15,431 nucleotides of DNA from Acidimicrobiia bacterium (lineage in GTDB: Bacteria > Actinomycetota > Acidimicrobiia > Spongiisociales > SHLN01). Of this stretch, positions 6,449 to 13,750 are shown one piece after another; the first letter of the stretch is position 1; each line of letters opens with the position of its first letter. The DNA lies in NCBI GenBank assembly GCA_030623545.1, contig JAUXLW010000010.1, forward strand, positions 1-15,431, in the 5' to 3' direction. The position numbers were made by a program, and so were the translations under genes. Under the pieces are notes generated by a model. That model made no database searches. It saw only the letters and a program-made list of their open reading frames with translations, and had not been told where the DNA came from.

Positions 6449-8536
6449 CTAGTCCGGGTCGGGTAGCTGGATGACCACATCGCCCTCCAGGTCGGTTCTT
6501 CGAATCTCCGACCCGGCCCCCTCGAGTGTCGCCAGCACATCGGGGTGAGGGTGGCCAAAATCGTTGGGACCCACACTGATAACGGCGAGCGGTGCTGCCG
6601 ACCTCTCCAACCAACCCAGGTCGGTCGTGGCAGCTCCATGATGAGGAACCTTGAGTATGTCTGCCACCACAGGGCCGAGCTCGCTTTGACCCACAGCCTC
6701 GATGTCGCCGGTGAGAAGGACATCACCGCCCGCGGTGCCGGCCAGAAGCACGATCGACTCGTCATTGAGGCTGGCATAGCGGCGGGCCGGGCTGAGCACC
6801 TGGAGATTCCAGCTTCCAATGGTGATTACCCAACCGGGGCGTGGCACCTGCGTCTCGAGGCCCCGCTCGTTGGCGAGGGTCAGCAATTCGGAAAAGAGCT
6901 CGGACCCTTCCTGATGATCGGGGTGCCACAGTAAGCCGACCGGGAGGGTGCTGAGGACCGCTCCCAACCCACCGATATGGTCGAGGTCGCCGTGGGTCGC
7001 TACCACCAGGTCCAGTCGGTTGATTCCTCGGCGCCGCAGCTTGATGAGCACCTGTCCGGGATCACGGCCAGCGTCAATCAGTATCGCTTCGCCGGCAGGC
7101 CCGAGGAGCAGCGTCGCGTCGCCCTGTCCGACGTCGAAGAACACTGCGGTTGGTGATCCCACCGGGCCGGGTGGAAGCAGAGTCAATGCCGCGCCGGCGG
7201 CGGCCGCCACCAACAACAACGGTCGCAGCACAACCACCCGCCACAGCAGCCCCGCTGAGGCAGCTCCGACCACGCCGACCAGGCCTAACTGCGGCCCCAC
7301 GGCCACCACCCGACTCAAACCAAGAACCAAGCCTGCGCACACCTCGGCCGCCCGAAGCACCGGTTCCAGCGGAACCACAACCCCGGCGGCGCCGATAACA
7401 GTGGCCGCCGCTACCACCGGAGCGGCCACAAGGTTGGTGAGGGGCGCAACCAGGGGAATCGACCCGAAATGCACCAGCAAGAGCGGTGCCACCGCCAGCT
7501 GAGCCCCCAGCGTGATGGCAAGCGCCCGGGCAGCCCAGCCCTGGACGTCCATGCGGCTCCCGACCAGCACCCCGGCGGTAGCGGCCACCGAGAGCTGAAA
7601 CCCCACCTGCCCTCCAAGTTGGGCTGAGGTCAGGAGCGCCACCACCACCGCCCCTCCCAGGGCTGCCCACGGCGTAATGGCCAAACCCGAGGCCCGGCCT
7701 AGCAGCAAGAGCTCGGCCATCACCGAAGCCCGCACCACCGAGGGCTCCCACCGGGTAACAACCAGAAAGAGTGCCAGGCCGAGGGTGCCGACCGCCGCCC
7801 GTCGCCAGGGCCGCCAGGCCAGGGGGCCGGCAGCCAGGAACCAGGCCCCCAGGAACAGGGCGACGTTGCTACCACTGACCGCGACGAAATGGGAGAGGCC
7901 GGCCCTTCGCAGGGCTTCTACATCGAGGTCGGTCATGGCCGACACGTCGCCCACCAGGAAGCCTGCCAACAAGGCTCCCGGCGGGCCGCGGTCGCCGAAC
8001 ACCCTTCCCACCCGGAGGCGAATGGCGTTGCCTACTCGGAAGAGTGGATCGTCAGGACCGGCCAACCTGGTCACTACTGCCCGGTCGATGACGCCGGCCA
8101 CCGGATCCCCTCGCACGGTGTGGGGCCGACCGCGTATCCACCCTGCCGCCGTGACGGTGTCTCCGGCAACGATCCCGGAGGCGACGTCGACCACAACCGC
8201 GATTCGGGGCCCTCGCCACGGCTCCCACCCGGAAGTCGTCTCGAGGTGCGTTGGTTGGAGTCGAAATCGCAAGTCGGTTCCGTAACGAGCCGGGTCATCA
8301 ACAACTCTTCCTGCCACCGCGACCGATCCCAGCGGCAGGTCGGCACTCAGTGTTTTCGACTCACGGTCGGCTGAGGCCACGCCGGAGAGCACACCAGCCA
8401 GAACCACCACCAACAACCAGCGCCGGCGGCCGGCGACCAGTGGGATGGCAAGGAGCAGCGTCCACCAGCCGAGCCTGCGGCCCCCGGCCGTCGCCAGCCA
8501 CGTGACCAGCGCGGCGCCGACGGCAAGCCTCTCCAC
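6449..8536 (-). CDS. comEC: ComEC/Rec2 competence channel with C-terminal metallo-beta-lactamase domain
   Basis: A 695-residue multi-pass membrane protein. The N-terminal membrane segments and a soluble OB-like DUF4131 region (about 65-160) precede the competence domain (about 185-440), which includes the conserved AVSGSNVAL at 219-227. The C-terminal metallo-beta-lactamase-like domain (about 463-690) has DVGQGD (468-473), HGDLDH (515-520), LTGD (608-611) and PHHGA (631-635), so the metal ligands appear intact. It translocates single-stranded DNA across the membrane, and the nuclease-like domain may degrade the other strand. The start is a GTG at 8536, 11 nt after the comEA stop, with no clear ribosome-binding site, suggesting coupling. 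Confidence 0.94.
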   Translation of the reverse strand: MERLAVGAALVTWLATAGGRRLGWWTLLLAIPLVAGRRRWLLVVVLAGVLSGVASADRESKTLSADLPLGSVAVAGRVVDDPARYGTDLRFRLQPTHLETTSGWEPWRGPRIAVVVDVASGIVAGDTVTAAGWIRGRPHTVRGDPVAGVIDRAVVTRLAGPDDPLFRVGNAIRLRVGRVFGDRGPPGALLAGFLVGDVSAMTDLDVEALRRAGLSHFVAVSGSNVALFLGAWFLAAGPLAWRPWRRAAVGTLGLALFLVVTRWEPSVVRASVMAELLLLGRASGLAITPWAALGGAVVVALLTSAQLGGQVGFQLSVAATAGVLVGSRMDVQGWAARALAITLGAQLAVAPLLLVHFGSIPLVAPLTNLVAAPVVAAATVIGAAGVVVPLEPVLRAAEVCAGLVLGLSRVVAVGPQLGLVGVVGAASAGLLWRVVVLRPLLLVAAAAGAALTLLPPGPVGSPTAVFFDVGQGDATLLLGPAGEAILIDAGRDPGQVLIKLRRRGINRLDLVVATHGDLDHIGGLGAVLSTLPVGLLWHPDHQEGSELFSELLTLANERGLETQVPRPGWVITIGSWNLQVLSPARRYASLNDESIVLLAGTAGGDVLLTGDIEAVGQSELGPVVADILKVPHHGAATTDLGWLERSAAPLAVISVGPNDFGHPHPDVLATLEGAGSEIRRTDLEGDVVIQLPDPD

Positions 8537-8547
8537 AGCAGAGAGTT

Positions 8548-9078
8548 TCAGGGAACCACCACGGTCTCACGGATTGTGGCCAGCTTGGCCTCGCCTATCC
8601 CACTGACGCCGAGCAGATCCTCCACTGCGGTAAAGAGACCGTTGGCTTCCCGGTAGGCGACAATGCGCGATGCCAGCACAGGCCCTACGCCGTTGAGCAC
8701 CTCGAGCTCGGCGGCCGATGCCCGATTGAGCGACACCTTGCCAGACGGGACGTCGGAGGATCCGGCCCCCCCGACCACCACCTGTTGCCCGTCGGCCACT
8801 GGAGCCGCCAGGTTGAGAGTCGCCGGCTCGGCCGCGGGCGTGAATCCTCCGGCGGCCGCGATCGCATCTGCCACCCTGGAACCTGGCGGGATCCGCACGA
8901 GTCCCGGACTCACCACCTCACCTGCGACGTGCACGGTGATTTCGGATAAGTCCGCCTGGGTGTTGATCCGAAGCGGTGGTGGTGGCTCGGGATCGGACCC
9001 GAACCACAGACCCGCCAGAGCTGCCAACACCACAACGGCCGCGGCCATAAAGATTTGCAGGCGATCCACCGGATACAC
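8548..9078 (-). CDS. comEA: ComEA-type DNA receptor (SLBB plus helix-hairpin-helix)
   Basis: A 176-residue protein. One N-terminal membrane anchor (about 8-26, with no lipobox) is followed by a Pro-rich linker (EPPPP), an SLBB domain (about 47-102: VHVAGEVVSPGLVRIPPGSRV) and a C-terminal helix-hairpin-helix pair (about 116-176). The latter carries the hallmark SLNRASAAELEVLNGVGP and GVSGIGEAKLATIR. It binds incoming double-stranded DNA outside the membrane and passes it to ComEC. The start is GTG at 9078 with no visible Shine-Dalgarno. It is first in the comEA-comEC-holA operon and divergent from the PPK2 gene. Confidence 0.93.
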   Translation of the reverse strand: MYPVDRLQIFMAAAVVVLAALAGLWFGSDPEPPPPLRINTQADLSEITVHVAGEVVSPGLVRIPPGSRVADAIAAAGGFTPAAEPATLNLAAPVADGQQVVVGGAGSSDVPSGKVSLNRASAAELEVLNGVGPVLASRIVAYREANGLFTAVEDLLGVSGIGEAKLATIRETVVVP

Positions 9079-9124
9079 CTATATCAGGATCAGCCGGACG
9101 GGTGAAGGGAGTCGTCAGCGGCCA

Positions 9125-9130
9125 TAATCT
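9125..9130 (+). promoter_or_regulatory. Candidate -10 element of the PPK2 gene
   Basis: TAATCT (TAnnnT; overlapping CATAAT at 9123-9128) would place the start near 9137, just upstream of the ribosome-binding site. No convincing -35 is seen. The same hexamer is used by the candidate promoter at 13483-13488. Confidence 0.35.
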
Positions 9131-9142
9131 TCTGATCGACCC

Positions 9143-9148
9143 AGGAGG
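9143..9148 (+). promoter_or_regulatory. Ribosome-binding site deciding the PPK2 start
   Basis: AGGAGG lies 4 nt before the GTG at 9153. It favours this start over the in-frame GTG at 9102, which has no such signal and would add 17 residues without family similarity. Confidence 0.7.
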
Positions 9149-9152
9149 AAGT

Positions 9153-9950
9153 GTGCAGGACTACCGCGTGGATCCGGGCTCGGCCGTGAACCTGGCCGAC
9201 ATCGATCCGAATGCGCCCGCCGAGCTCACGAAGCAAAGCGTCAAGGAGGAGACCGGGGCCCTCAACCGCCGCCTCGAGGGTCTGCAGGAGTTGCTCTACG
9301 CCGAAGGCAAACACAGGGTGTTGATTGTCCTGCAAGCCATGGACGCCGCCGGGAAGGACGGCACCATTCGCCACGTATTCGACCGCGTCAACCCGCAGGG
9401 AGTCAAGGTTGCCTCCTTCAAGAAGCCCACCCCCATCGAGTTGGCTCACGATTATCTGTGGCGGATTCACTCCAAAACACCGGGAACCGGCGAGATTTCG
9501 ATCTTCAACCGCAGCCACTACGAAGACGTCCTCATCGTCCGGGTGCTCAATCTCGTGCCGGAGGCTCGATGGTCCCTCCGCTACCAGCACATAAACGACT
9601 TCGAGCGGAGACTCGTCGACGAGGGAACCACCATTCGCAAGTTCTACCTCCACATCTCCAAAGACGAGCAACGTTTGCGACTTCAGGCCCGCCTGGACGA
9701 CCCGGAGAAACACTGGAAGTTCGATAGTGGCGACCTCGATCAGAGGGCCCGCTGGGACGACTACATGGCGGCCTATGAGGAGGTGTTGTCTCGGACCAGC
9801 ACCGAGGAGGCTCCCTGGTACGTGATCCCGTCTAATCAGAAGTGGCACCGCAACCTGGCCATTTCACAGGTGCTGGTTGCCACGTTGGAAGGCCTGGCGA
9901 TGGACTACCCCGCCCCGAAGGACGACCTGCGCGGGATCGTCATCGAGTAA
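9153..9950 (+). CDS. ppk2: PPK2-family polyphosphate:nucleotide phosphotransferase
   Basis: A 265-residue single-domain PPK2, close to the roughly 265-300 residues of one-domain members. Walker A is AMDAAGKDG (62-70). The Walker B region is FNRSHYEDVLIVRV (118-131). The lid-region sequence after it contains SLRYQHINDFERRL and KFYLHISKDEQ. The C-terminal SNQKWHRNLAIS is also typical. These enzymes transfer phosphate between polyphosphate and nucleotides in the cytoplasm. The sequence looks like the subgroup that can act on AMP and ADP (class III-like), but I cannot fix the class without an alignment. It is divergent from comEA (74-bp gap) and convergent with the CPBP gene, leaving a single base between the stop codons. 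Confidence 0.9.
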   Translation: MQDYRVDPGSAVNLADIDPNAPAELTKQSVKEETGALNRRLEGLQELLYAEGKHRVLIVLQAMDAAGKDGTIRHVFDRVNPQGVKVASFKKPTPIELAHDYLWRIHSKTPGTGEISIFNRSHYEDVLIVRVLNLVPEARWSLRYQHINDFERRLVDEGTTIRKFYLHISKDEQRLRLQARLDDPEKHWKFDSGDLDQRARWDDYMAAYEEVLSRTSTEEAPWYVIPSNQKWHRNLAISQVLVATLEGLAMDYPAPKDDLRGIVIE

Positions 9951-9951
9951 C

Positions 9952-10674
9952 TCACACAGCGATGAACAAGCCAATCGCCGTGACGGAGTTGAAGCCAATG
10001 TGCATCAAGATGGGCCGGCTGAGCGAATCAGTCCTCTGGCGGGCGTAACCGAGGATGACACCCAGACCGATGAGGGCCGGCACCAGCGGCAACGCGGCCG
10101 GATCGATCAGGTGGACCAGCCCGAAGACGACACCGCTAATCCACACTGTTCGCTTGACCGAGGTACGAGCCAGGAGGGCATCAAACAGCATGCCCCGGAA
10201 GAGGATCTCTTCCGCCACCGGAGCAAGCACTGCGATAACAACGGTGATGATGAGCTTTTCCGGAAGTCGCTCGGCTCCTTCGGCGGCTTCAACCACCTGT
10301 TGAGTCCCGGGGTCAATCCCCAACGCTTCGAATACGAAGCTGAGGATGAGCCCGGCAGCCAGCAGCAGACCGACCCCGTAGAGGAGTGCGACCCAGTCCC
10401 CGGACTGGTAGCGCAGACGAAAGTCGCGCTTCATGTCGCCTGAGCCCTTCCGGCGACTGACCCACCTGATGCCCGCCAGCATCGCCGCGAACTGAGCCGG
10501 CGCCAGAACTGCCAGCACCTTGGGGAGTTCCTCGGCAGCGTCGATGTTCTCCAGATCGAGGTAGCCGGCCAGGCCGGCGATTACCAGGGCGAAGATGCTG
10601 AGGACGAAGGCGGCCAGATAGATCAGAAGCGGATCCCAAACCGACCATCCGGCTTTGGTTGGCTGGGGCTCCAT
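9952..10674 (-). CDS. CPBP-family intramembrane metalloprotease (Abi/CAAX-like)
   Basis: A 240-residue membrane protein with about seven hydrophobic segments. The CPBP motifs are complete: EExxxR (Glu155, Glu156, Arg160), FxxxH (Phe184, His188) and HxxxN (His225, Asn229). Family members include type II CAAX prenyl proteases and proteins linked to bacteriocin self-immunity; the bacterial substrate is usually unknown, as here. The start is ATG at 10674, whose A is the last base of the leuS stop (TGATG). An in-frame TTG lies just upstream at 10677. It is therefore translated from the leuS message. Confidence 0.88.
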   Translation of the reverse strand: MEPQPTKAGWSVWDPLLIYLAAFVLSIFALVIAGLAGYLDLENIDAAEELPKVLAVLAPAQFAAMLAGIRWVSRRKGSGDMKRDFRLRYQSGDWVALLYGVGLLLAAGLILSFVFEALGIDPGTQQVVEAAEGAERLPEKLIITVVIAVLAPVAEEILFRGMLFDALLARTSVKRTVWISGVVFGLVHLIDPAALPLVPALIGLGVILGYARQRTDSLSRPILMHIGFNSVTAIGLFIAV

Positions 10675-13421
10675 CAAACGACGACGTTGACCAGGTTGGG
10701 GGGCTTGGCGATGACTCTCTTCGCCTCCCCTCCCTCCAGGAAAGCTTGCACCCGCTCCGAGCTCATTGCCAACGCCACTGCCGCTTCCTGGTCGATGTCA
10801 GGATCCACGTCGATCCGATCCCGGACCTTGCCATTCACCTGGACGACCATCGTTACCGTCTCATCCCGGGCCAATTGCGGGTCGGCCTCGGGCCAGGACT
10901 GGAGGTGGACCGACTCGGCGTGCCCACGCTGATGCCACAGCTCCTCGGTGATGTGGGGGGCAATCGGGGCCAGCAGCAGGAGAAGCGTGTCGACGGCAAT
11001 GTTCCAGGTCGGCCCGGTGACGGACCCGGCGGTCGTCGCCTCCGACAACGTGTTCTTCAGCTTCATGAGCGCAGCCACTGCCGTGTTCCATTTGAAAACC
11101 TCTAGATCGTGACCCACCTTCTGGATGGTCTGATGCACCGCTCGCAACAGGGCACCATCATCGTTCTGCTCACCGGCGGCATACTCTGTGGTAGCAATCT
11201 TCCAAACGTCATCCAGGAAACGCCGGGCCCCGAGAATCCCCCGGCTGTCCCACGGACCACCCTTCTGCCACTCGTAGGCAAACATCAGGTAGGTGCGAAC
11301 CGTGTCGGCTCCGTACTGGGCCACCAGTGAATCGGGATCGATGACGTTGCCCCGCGACTTTGACATGCGTTGCACTTCGAGGTGAGCCCGCAGTTGGTTG
11401 ACATTGTTGTCGCCGGCGATCGAAGGAATCTCAACGACGCTCCCAACCGGCACCTCAACCGTGACCATGCCGTCATCTGTCTTCACCTGAAGCATGCCCT
11501 CGGTGCGTTGCTTGATCTCGCCGACAACCTGGCCGTCACCGGCAATGGCTCCGGGCTCGACTGCAACTCGGGAGGCGATCAGGCGGGCATCGTCCCACTC
11601 CCCATCGGCGACAATTCGATCACCGTCCTGCTCCTCACCGAGGATCTGGCCCTGGCTCCGATACAGCAGCATCGGCTCGTCGAATAAGCCACTCGGGTCG
11701 CGCCCGTGAGCCCGCATCGCCTCTTTGGTGTCATCAAACATGCCAAGGTCACGCATGGCCTTCGTGAAGAACCTCGTATAGAGAAGGTGCATGGTGGCGT
11801 GCTCGGATCCGCCGGTGTAAACGTCGACCGGAAGCCAGTATGCGGCTTCTTCGGGGTCAAAAGGCGCCTTGTCGTATGCCGGCGACAGGTAGCGGTACTG
11901 GTACCACGACGAGCACATGAAGGTGTCCATCGTGTCGGTTTCCCGCCGGACATGCTCTCCCACGGAATTGACCGCATTGAGGAACGCCTCGTGACGGGTC
12001 AGAGCGTTGCCCCCGCTAGAAGTGAACTCGACGTCCTCTGGCAGCAGCACCGGCAGCTCCTCGTCTGCGACCAGCTCGATCTCACCCGAGTCGGAGTAGG
12101 TGACCGGGATCGGGCTGCCCCAGTAGCGCTGGCGGGAGATGAGCCAATCCCGCAGTCGATAGTTCACGGCTTCGGACCCCACCCCCTTGTCCTCCAGCCA
12201 ATCGATCGCGGCCGCCACCGACGGATTCCTTCGTCCCTTGTCGAGGTTGGTCTCAACTCCGTTGATGGGACCGCTGTTCACCATCTTGCCGGGACCGACG
12301 TAGGACTCGTCCATCTCCGGCTCGCTCAGGGGCTCCCCGCCCTCGGGGTGAATCACCGGGACGATCGACAGTCCGAATTGGCGGGCGAATTCGAAGTCCC
12401 GCTGGTCGTGGGCAGGAACGGCCATGATGGCGCCCGACCCGTAGGTGAGCAGTACGTAGTCGGCGATCCAGACCGGAATCGGCTCCTGGTTAACAGGGTT
12501 GATCGCATGACCGCCGGTGAACACACCCGTCTTGTCCCGTTCGGCCTCCATCCGTTCAATCTCGGTGCGACCGGCGGTTTGCCGGCGATAAGACTCGACC
12601 TCATCGCGTTGCTCATCGGTGGTTAGCGCATCAACGAGGGGGTGCTCGGGCGCCAGCACCATGAATGTGGCACCCCAGAGAGTGTCGGGGCGGGTGGTGA
12701 ACACCTCTAGCTCATTGCCATCCTCGATTGTGAAAACAACATCGGCTCCCTCGCTGCGCCCCACCCAATTCGTCTGCATGGTCTTCAGCGGATCGGGCCA
12801 GTCGAGGCCCGAATAATCAAGCAGCTCATCGGCGTACCTGGTCATTGCGAAGAACCACTGTTCCATCATCTTCTGAACCACCGGCTGACCAAGACGCTCA
12901 TCCTTGCCGTCGATCACCTGCTCATTGGCGAGCACGGTCTGCAGAGTCGGCGACCAGTTGACCACCGCCTCGCCCCGATACGCCAGACCTCCTTCATAGA
13001 ACTTCTTGAAGAACCATTCCGTCCAGCGGTAATAGGCAGGCGTGCAACTGATGGCCTCGCGCTCCCAGTCGAACATCGCCCCCATCGAGCGCATCTGGAT
13101 CCGCATCTTGGCGATGTTGTCGAAAGTCCAGGTGGCGGGGTGAATGTTGCGTTGCACTGCCGCGTTTTCCGCCGGGAGCCCGAAGGCATCGAAGCCCATG
13201 GGGAACAGGACGTTGTAGCCCTTCATCCGCATATAGCGAGCTCTGGCGTCGGAGGGGGCCATGGGGAACCAGTGCCCGATGTGGAGGTCCCCCGACGGAT
13301 ACGGCAGCATGGTCAGGGCGTAGTGCTTGGGCTTGTCCCAATCCACCACCGAACGGTAGAGGCCGTCGGCCTCCCACGTGGCCTGCCACTTCAGCTCGAT
13401 CTCTGCCGGCTCGTATCGCAT
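10674..13421 (-). CDS. leuS: Leucyl-tRNA synthetase
   Basis: A 915-residue class I aminoacyl-tRNA synthetase. The HIGH motif is HIGH at 47-50 in YPSGDLHIGHW. The CP1 editing domain (about 225-420) has the Thr-rich TTRPDTLWG (242-250) and YGSGAIMAVPAHDQRD (327-342). WYQYRYLSP and the GGSEHATMHLLY segment follow. A leucine-specific domain of about 90-100 residues (about 585-683) lies directly before RMSKS (685-689). An anticodon-binding domain and the C-terminal VNGKVRDRIDVD region complete the protein. All catalytic and editing landmarks are present. No Shine-Dalgarno precedes the ATG; a TACCAT hexamer 6 nt upstream suggests a leaderless mRNA. The downstream CPBP gene overlaps its stop codon. 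Confidence 0.97.
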   Translation of the reverse strand: MRYEPAEIELKWQATWEADGLYRSVVDWDKPKHYALTMLPYPSGDLHIGHWFPMAPSDARARYMRMKGYNVLFPMGFDAFGLPAENAAVQRNIHPATWTFDNIAKMRIQMRSMGAMFDWEREAISCTPAYYRWTEWFFKKFYEGGLAYRGEAVVNWSPTLQTVLANEQVIDGKDERLGQPVVQKMMEQWFFAMTRYADELLDYSGLDWPDPLKTMQTNWVGRSEGADVVFTIEDGNELEVFTTRPDTLWGATFMVLAPEHPLVDALTTDEQRDEVESYRRQTAGRTEIERMEAERDKTGVFTGGHAINPVNQEPIPVWIADYVLLTYGSGAIMAVPAHDQRDFEFARQFGLSIVPVIHPEGGEPLSEPEMDESYVGPGKMVNSGPINGVETNLDKGRRNPSVAAAIDWLEDKGVGSEAVNYRLRDWLISRQRYWGSPIPVTYSDSGEIELVADEELPVLLPEDVEFTSSGGNALTRHEAFLNAVNSVGEHVRRETDTMDTFMCSSWYQYRYLSPAYDKAPFDPEEAAYWLPVDVYTGGSEHATMHLLYTRFFTKAMRDLGMFDDTKEAMRAHGRDPSGLFDEPMLLYRSQGQILGEEQDGDRIVADGEWDDARLIASRVAVEPGAIAGDGQVVGEIKQRTEGMLQVKTDDGMVTVEVPVGSVVEIPSIAGDNNVNQLRAHLEVQRMSKSRGNVIDPDSLVAQYGADTVRTYLMFAYEWQKGGPWDSRGILGARRFLDDVWKIATTEYAAGEQNDDGALLRAVHQTIQKVGHDLEVFKWNTAVAALMKLKNTLSEATTAGSVTGPTWNIAVDTLLLLLAPIAPHITEELWHQRGHAESVHLQSWPEADPQLARDETVTMVVQVNGKVRDRIDVDPDIDQEAAVALAMSSERVQAFLEGGEAKRVIAKPPNLVNVVV

Positions 13422-13427
13422 GGCGGG

Positions 13428-13433
13428 ATGGTA
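13428..13433 (-). promoter_or_regulatory. Candidate leaderless -10 element of leuS
   Basis: Minus-strand TACCAT (TAnnnT) is separated by 6 nt from the ATG at 13421, the expected geometry for a start on the initiation codon. No ribosome-binding site lies in between. Confidence 0.4.
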
Positions 13434-13482
13434 GTGACCGGTTTGCCGTCCACCGGTGCGCTCACAGCTTTCCTAAAGCGGT

Positions 13483-13488
13483 TAATCT
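13483..13488 (+). promoter_or_regulatory. Candidate -10 element of the structured RNA
   Basis: TAATCT matches TAnnnT and predicts a start at about 13494-13497. That is immediately before CAGAGAA, the first strand of the long-range helix. No recognisable -35 is present at 17 nt. Confidence 0.35.
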
Positions 13489-13500
13489 CATCATCACCAG

Positions 13501-13516
13501 AGAAAGGAGGTGGTCC
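13501..13516 (+). promoter_or_regulatory. Extended Shine-Dalgarno, 16 nt complementary to the 16S rRNA 3' end
   Basis: AGAAAGGAGGTGGTCC pairs over all 16 nt with the usual bacterial 16S tail GGAUCACCUCCUUUCU, with one G-U pair. It lies 5 nt before ATG 13522 measured from its end; the GGAGG core is 11 nt away. The host 16S tail is assumed, not seen. Confidence 0.65.
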
Positions 13517-13521
13517 CAAGC

Positions 13522-13563
13522 ATGAATGGTTTATCTAGGACTCTGGAGGTGGCCGGGCGCTAG
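13522..13563 (+). CDS. 13-residue micro-ORF in the structured RNA
   Basis: ATG to TAG encodes MNGLSRTLEVAGR behind the extended Shine-Dalgarno. It uses a TTA leucine codon (13531-13533), uncommon in such GC-rich DNA. The stop falls just before or at the GCCAGC hairpin. It could be a leader peptide or simply a ribosome-docking site. After the TAG the same frame stays open to a TGA at 13681-13683. There is no evidence for the peptide's function. Confidence 0.4.
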   Translation: MNGLSRTLEVAGR

Positions 13564-13699
13564 CCAGCCATCGAAAGGAGTGTGCTGGCCCTCCCCCGGG
13601 GAGGTAAAGCGACTCCAACCCGGACCACCGATTCTCTGAGACCCGCGAGTTGGTCCTCTCGCGGCAGCGGCACTCGCCGCTGAAGGAGCTCGAGTTTTA

Positions 13700-13739
13700 C
13701 GAAGACCCCGCCTTTTCGAAGGCGGGGTCTTCGCGTTTT
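13700..13739 (+). terminator. Strong intrinsic terminator of the structured RNA
   Basis: CGAAGACCCCGCCTT (13700-13714) pairs perfectly with AAGGCGGGGTCTTCG (13719-13733) around a TTCG tetraloop, giving a 15-bp stem. TTTT follows at 13736-13739. In the minus direction the trailing sequence is A-rich rather than T-rich, so its orientation fits the plus-strand RNA; it may only partly stop transcription from the convergent gene ending at 13751. Confidence 0.85.
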
Positions 13740-13750
13740 CCCGGCTTCAG

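Larger units (their letters stand above)
13495..13740 (+). ncRNA. Free-standing structured RNA with internal Shine-Dalgarno / anti-Shine-Dalgarno pair
   Basis: About 245 nt between a candidate promoter and a strong terminator, with no plus-strand gene directly downstream. Elements in order are as follows. CAGAGAA (13498-13504), AGGA, then GGTGGTCC (13509-13516) form the first strand of a long-range helix; the second strand is GGACCACC (13622-13629) plus TTCTCTG (13632-13638), giving 8 + 7 bp around a small internal loop. Inside are GCCAGC/GCTGGC (13563-13568 with 13584-13589) and CCTCC/GGAGG (13590-13594 with 13600-13604). Downstream are CCGCGAG/CTCGCGG (13643-13649 with 13658-13664) and CAGCGGC/GCCGCTG (13665-13671 with 13676-13682), then the terminator. 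The AGGAGG of the ribosome-binding site lies in the helix. I do not recognise it as a named RNA family. Endpoints are approximate. Confidence 0.6.

Noticed and set aside
9090..9848. Minus-strand ORF opposite the PPK2 gene
   Set aside because: The PPK2 motifs and ribosome-binding site are on the plus strand.
11706..12626. Plus-strand ORF opposite leuS
   Set aside because: It is a shadow of the intact leucyl-tRNA synthetase gene.
13501..13520. Antisense fragment of a 16S rRNA gene
   Set aside because: Only the last 16 nt of the 16S tail match; the sequence beyond has no 16S similarity, so it is a Shine-Dalgarno-like element and not an rRNA remnant.
13582..13683. Separate GTG-initiated 33-codon gene
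   Set aside because: The AAAGGAG is only 1 nt from the GTG, too close for normal initiation, and the frame shows no protein-like composition.
13495..13740. T-box or leucine attenuator of leuS
   Set aside because: The element is transcribed away from leuS and ends in its own terminator; no T-box sequence is visible and the micro-ORF has only two, non-adjacent leucines.
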